In this document: piece after piece, positions 6,130 to 6,241 of the stretch
Numbering within the stretch: position 1 is the first letter of the stretch
Layout: every line of letters begins with the position of its first letter
Assembly: GCA_031732875.1 (NCBI GenBank)
Contig: JAVMKL010000081.1
Location: 1-6,241, forward strand
Length of the DNA: 6,241 bases
Direction: 5' to 3'
Origin: JAVMKJ01 sp031732875
GTDB lineage: Bacteria > Pseudomonadota > Gammaproteobacteria > Competibacterales > Competibacteraceae
Notes under the pieces: generated by a model
Seen by the model: only the letters and a program-made list of their open reading frames with translations
Database searches by the model: none
Told to the model about the DNA's origin: nothing
Made by a program: the position numbers and the translations under genes

Positions 6130-6180
6130 AAAAACTCCCCTCTCCCTCCGGGAGAGGGGTTGGGGGTGAGGGCGTTTTTT
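6130..6180. terminator. Possible bidirectional terminator after ftsY
   Basis: The 10-bp perfect stem of repeat copy A (6137-6146 with 6150-6159) starts 17 bp after the ftsY stop. On the minus strand it is followed within 2 nt by five T (6134-6130), a fair intrinsic-terminator layout for a leftward transcript. On the plus strand a six-T run (6175-6180) comes 15 nt after the stem, which is too far for a standard terminator. The assignment is inference from layout. Confidence 0.35.
6135..6172 (+). repeat. Dispersed hairpin repeat, copy A, downstream of ftsY
   Basis: CCCCTCTCCC (6137-6146) and GGGAGAGGGG (6150-6159) form a perfect 10-bp stem with a 3-nt loop, followed by TTGGGGGTGAGGG. This is the least degraded of the three copies. 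Its minus-strand translation contains LTPNPSPGGRGE, a string I recognise from spurious ORFs over this widespread repeat. Confidence 0.85.
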
Positions 6181-6241
6181 CGACGACTTAGGCCATTTCC
6201 GACAAAGATTTTACCCATCATGCAGGCCGAACCAAGATGTC

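Noticed and set aside
6220..6241. ATG at 6220 as the start of the next gene
   Set aside because: There is no Shine-Dalgarno upstream, and the seven visible codons do not resemble FtsE or anything I recognise.

Overview
The window looks like chromosome from a GC-rich gammaproteobacterium. The arrangement of a paired M16 zinc protease, rsmD, coaD and a YfhL-type ferredoxin on one strand, divergent from ftsY, matches the neighbourhood I know from Pseudomonas and relatives. The protein sequences (RsmD, CoaD, FtsY, Alvin-type ferredoxin) are all gammaproteobacterial in style. The genus cannot be fixed by eye.

Layout. Positions 1-620 are accessory, poorly coding sequence. They hold a run of short inverted repeats (1-240), one small unrecognised ORF (226-375), and the 5' remnant of a DUF433 (antitoxin-like) gene that breaks off at the ferredoxin stop codon. 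Positions 621-4942 carry five genes on the minus strand, in transcription order: catalytic M16 peptidase (4942-3566), non-catalytic M16 partner (3505-2147), rsmD (GTG start, 4-base overlap with the M16 partner), coaD, and the 2[4Fe-4S] ferredoxin. A 94-bp divergent intergenic region separates this group from ftsY (5037-6119, plus strand). The last 120 bp hold a repeat hairpin and no gene.

Function. The two M16 proteins carry export signals and probably form an active/inactive pair in the cell envelope. RsmD methylates 16S rRNA, CoaD makes dephospho-CoA, and FtsY is the SRP receptor that delivers membrane and exported proteins. These are housekeeping genes; I see no defence system, prophage or complete mobile element.

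The most unusual signal is a dispersed GC-rich hairpin repeat of about 40 bp. It occurs three times in the same orientation (1542-1580, 3524-3564, 6135-6172), each time at the 3' end of a gene. At rsmD the copy lies inside the reading frame and encodes the last 13 residues of the protein.
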